Part shown: positions 6,379-6,451 of the stretch, piece by piece | Layout: every line of letters begins with the position of its first letter | Numbering within the stretch: position 1 is the stretch's first letter | Origin: Flavisolibacter sp. | GTDB taxonomy: Bacteria; Bacteroidota; Bacteroidia; Chitinophagales; Chitinophagaceae | Direction: 5' to 3' | Assembly (NCBI GenBank): GCA_025936195.1 | Contig: JAICTW010000165.1 | Span: 1 to 6,451 of the forward strand | DNA: 6,451 nucleotides | The notes under the pieces: generated by a model | What the model was told of the DNA's origin: nothing | Databases searched by the model: none | What the model saw: only the letters and a program-made list of their open reading frames with translations | Program-made: the position numbers and the translations under genes

Positions 6379-6451
6379 GTGGAAAGAAAAATCATTATAA
6401 CGAAAGACGGTTCGCACAGTATACGAATCCCGGTGCTGAATGTTACCTACC
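6379..6451 (+). CDS. mnmD: MnmD-like tRNA methyltransferase, first 24 codons (runs off the right edge)
   Basis: The frame from GTG 6379 reads MERKIIITKDGSHSIRIPVL followed by NVTY to the window end. A start of the form I-x-T-x-D-G-S-x-(S/T)-x-x-x-P-x-L-x-x-x-Y, soon followed by H-S, is the N-terminus of Bacteroidota stand-alone MnmD proteins (DUF752), as I recall them. MnmD methylates 5-aminomethyl-2-thiouridine at wobble position 34 of certain tRNAs to give mnm5s2U, using S-adenosylmethionine, in the cytoplasm. An in-frame TGA at 6376-6378 directly precedes the GTG, so no earlier start is possible. GTG is uncommon as a start in this phylum; a start inside the visible part is unlikely because the conserved DGS motif follows within ten codons. 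It is divergent from the DNA glycosylase. Only 24 residues are visible, so the call rests on that motif alone; the catalytic domain lies outside the window. Confidence 0.65.
   Translation, partial: MERKIIITKDGSHSIRIPVLNVTY

Noticed and set aside
6324..6395. N-terminal extension of the DNA glycosylase to ATG 6395
   Set aside because: The added residues are Phe/Asn-rich from AT-rich DNA, do not resemble the family, and the segment overlaps a promoter-like sequence and the divergent gene.
6409..6433. GGTTCG...CGAATCCCGG resembling a tRNA T-arm
   Set aside because: Spacing does not give a T-loop, no acceptor or anticodon arm is present, and the bases are explained as codons of the MnmD-like gene.

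Overview
The window reads as ordinary chromosomal DNA of a Bacteroidota member, most plausibly the Chitinophagaceae/Cytophaga-like part of the phylum (inference). The grounds are a family S46 dipeptidyl-peptidase, a small lipoprotein with the C-K-K start common in this phylum, a dipeptide epimerase resembling Cytophaga-type enzymes, A-rich start regions without Shine-Dalgarno sequences, and promoter-like TTG/TAnnTTTG elements. Base composition is moderate to AT-rich and uniform. No tRNA, rRNA, CRISPR array, insertion sequence or phage gene was seen.

Layout, left to right. The 3' end of a two-CBS-domain protein runs in from the left edge (+). The following 438 bases hold a decayed single-domain response regulator on the minus strand, with two single-base frameshifts and a missing front part. 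Next comes a complete secreted S46 dipeptidyl-peptidase (+) with a well-formed promoter and a strong hairpin terminator. Just after that terminator lies a 220-residue exported, probably outer-membrane beta-barrel protein (+) that appears to start at TTG. It meets a 180-residue lipoprotein (-) tail to tail with a 7-base overlap. Divergent from the lipoprotein is an enolase-superfamily dipeptide epimerase (+) with all catalytic residues. It converges with a 69-residue unknown protein (-). The last complete gene is an AlkA-type 3-methyladenine DNA glycosylase (-). Divergent from it, the first 24 codons of a MnmD-type tRNA methyltransferase (+) run off the right edge; its probable start is GTG.

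The genes look like independent single-gene units rather than an operon: strands alternate and several have their own promoter-like sequence. The one functional theme is dipeptide handling: the S46 enzyme releases dipeptides in the periplasm and the epimerase acts on dipeptides in the cytoplasm. They lie more than 1.3 kb apart with two unrelated genes between them, so a link is only a suggestion. I see no convincing new multi-gene system here. The items most worth a second look are the decayed receiver gene, the TTG-start barrel gene behind a terminator, the 69-residue unknown protein and the substrate of the epimerase.
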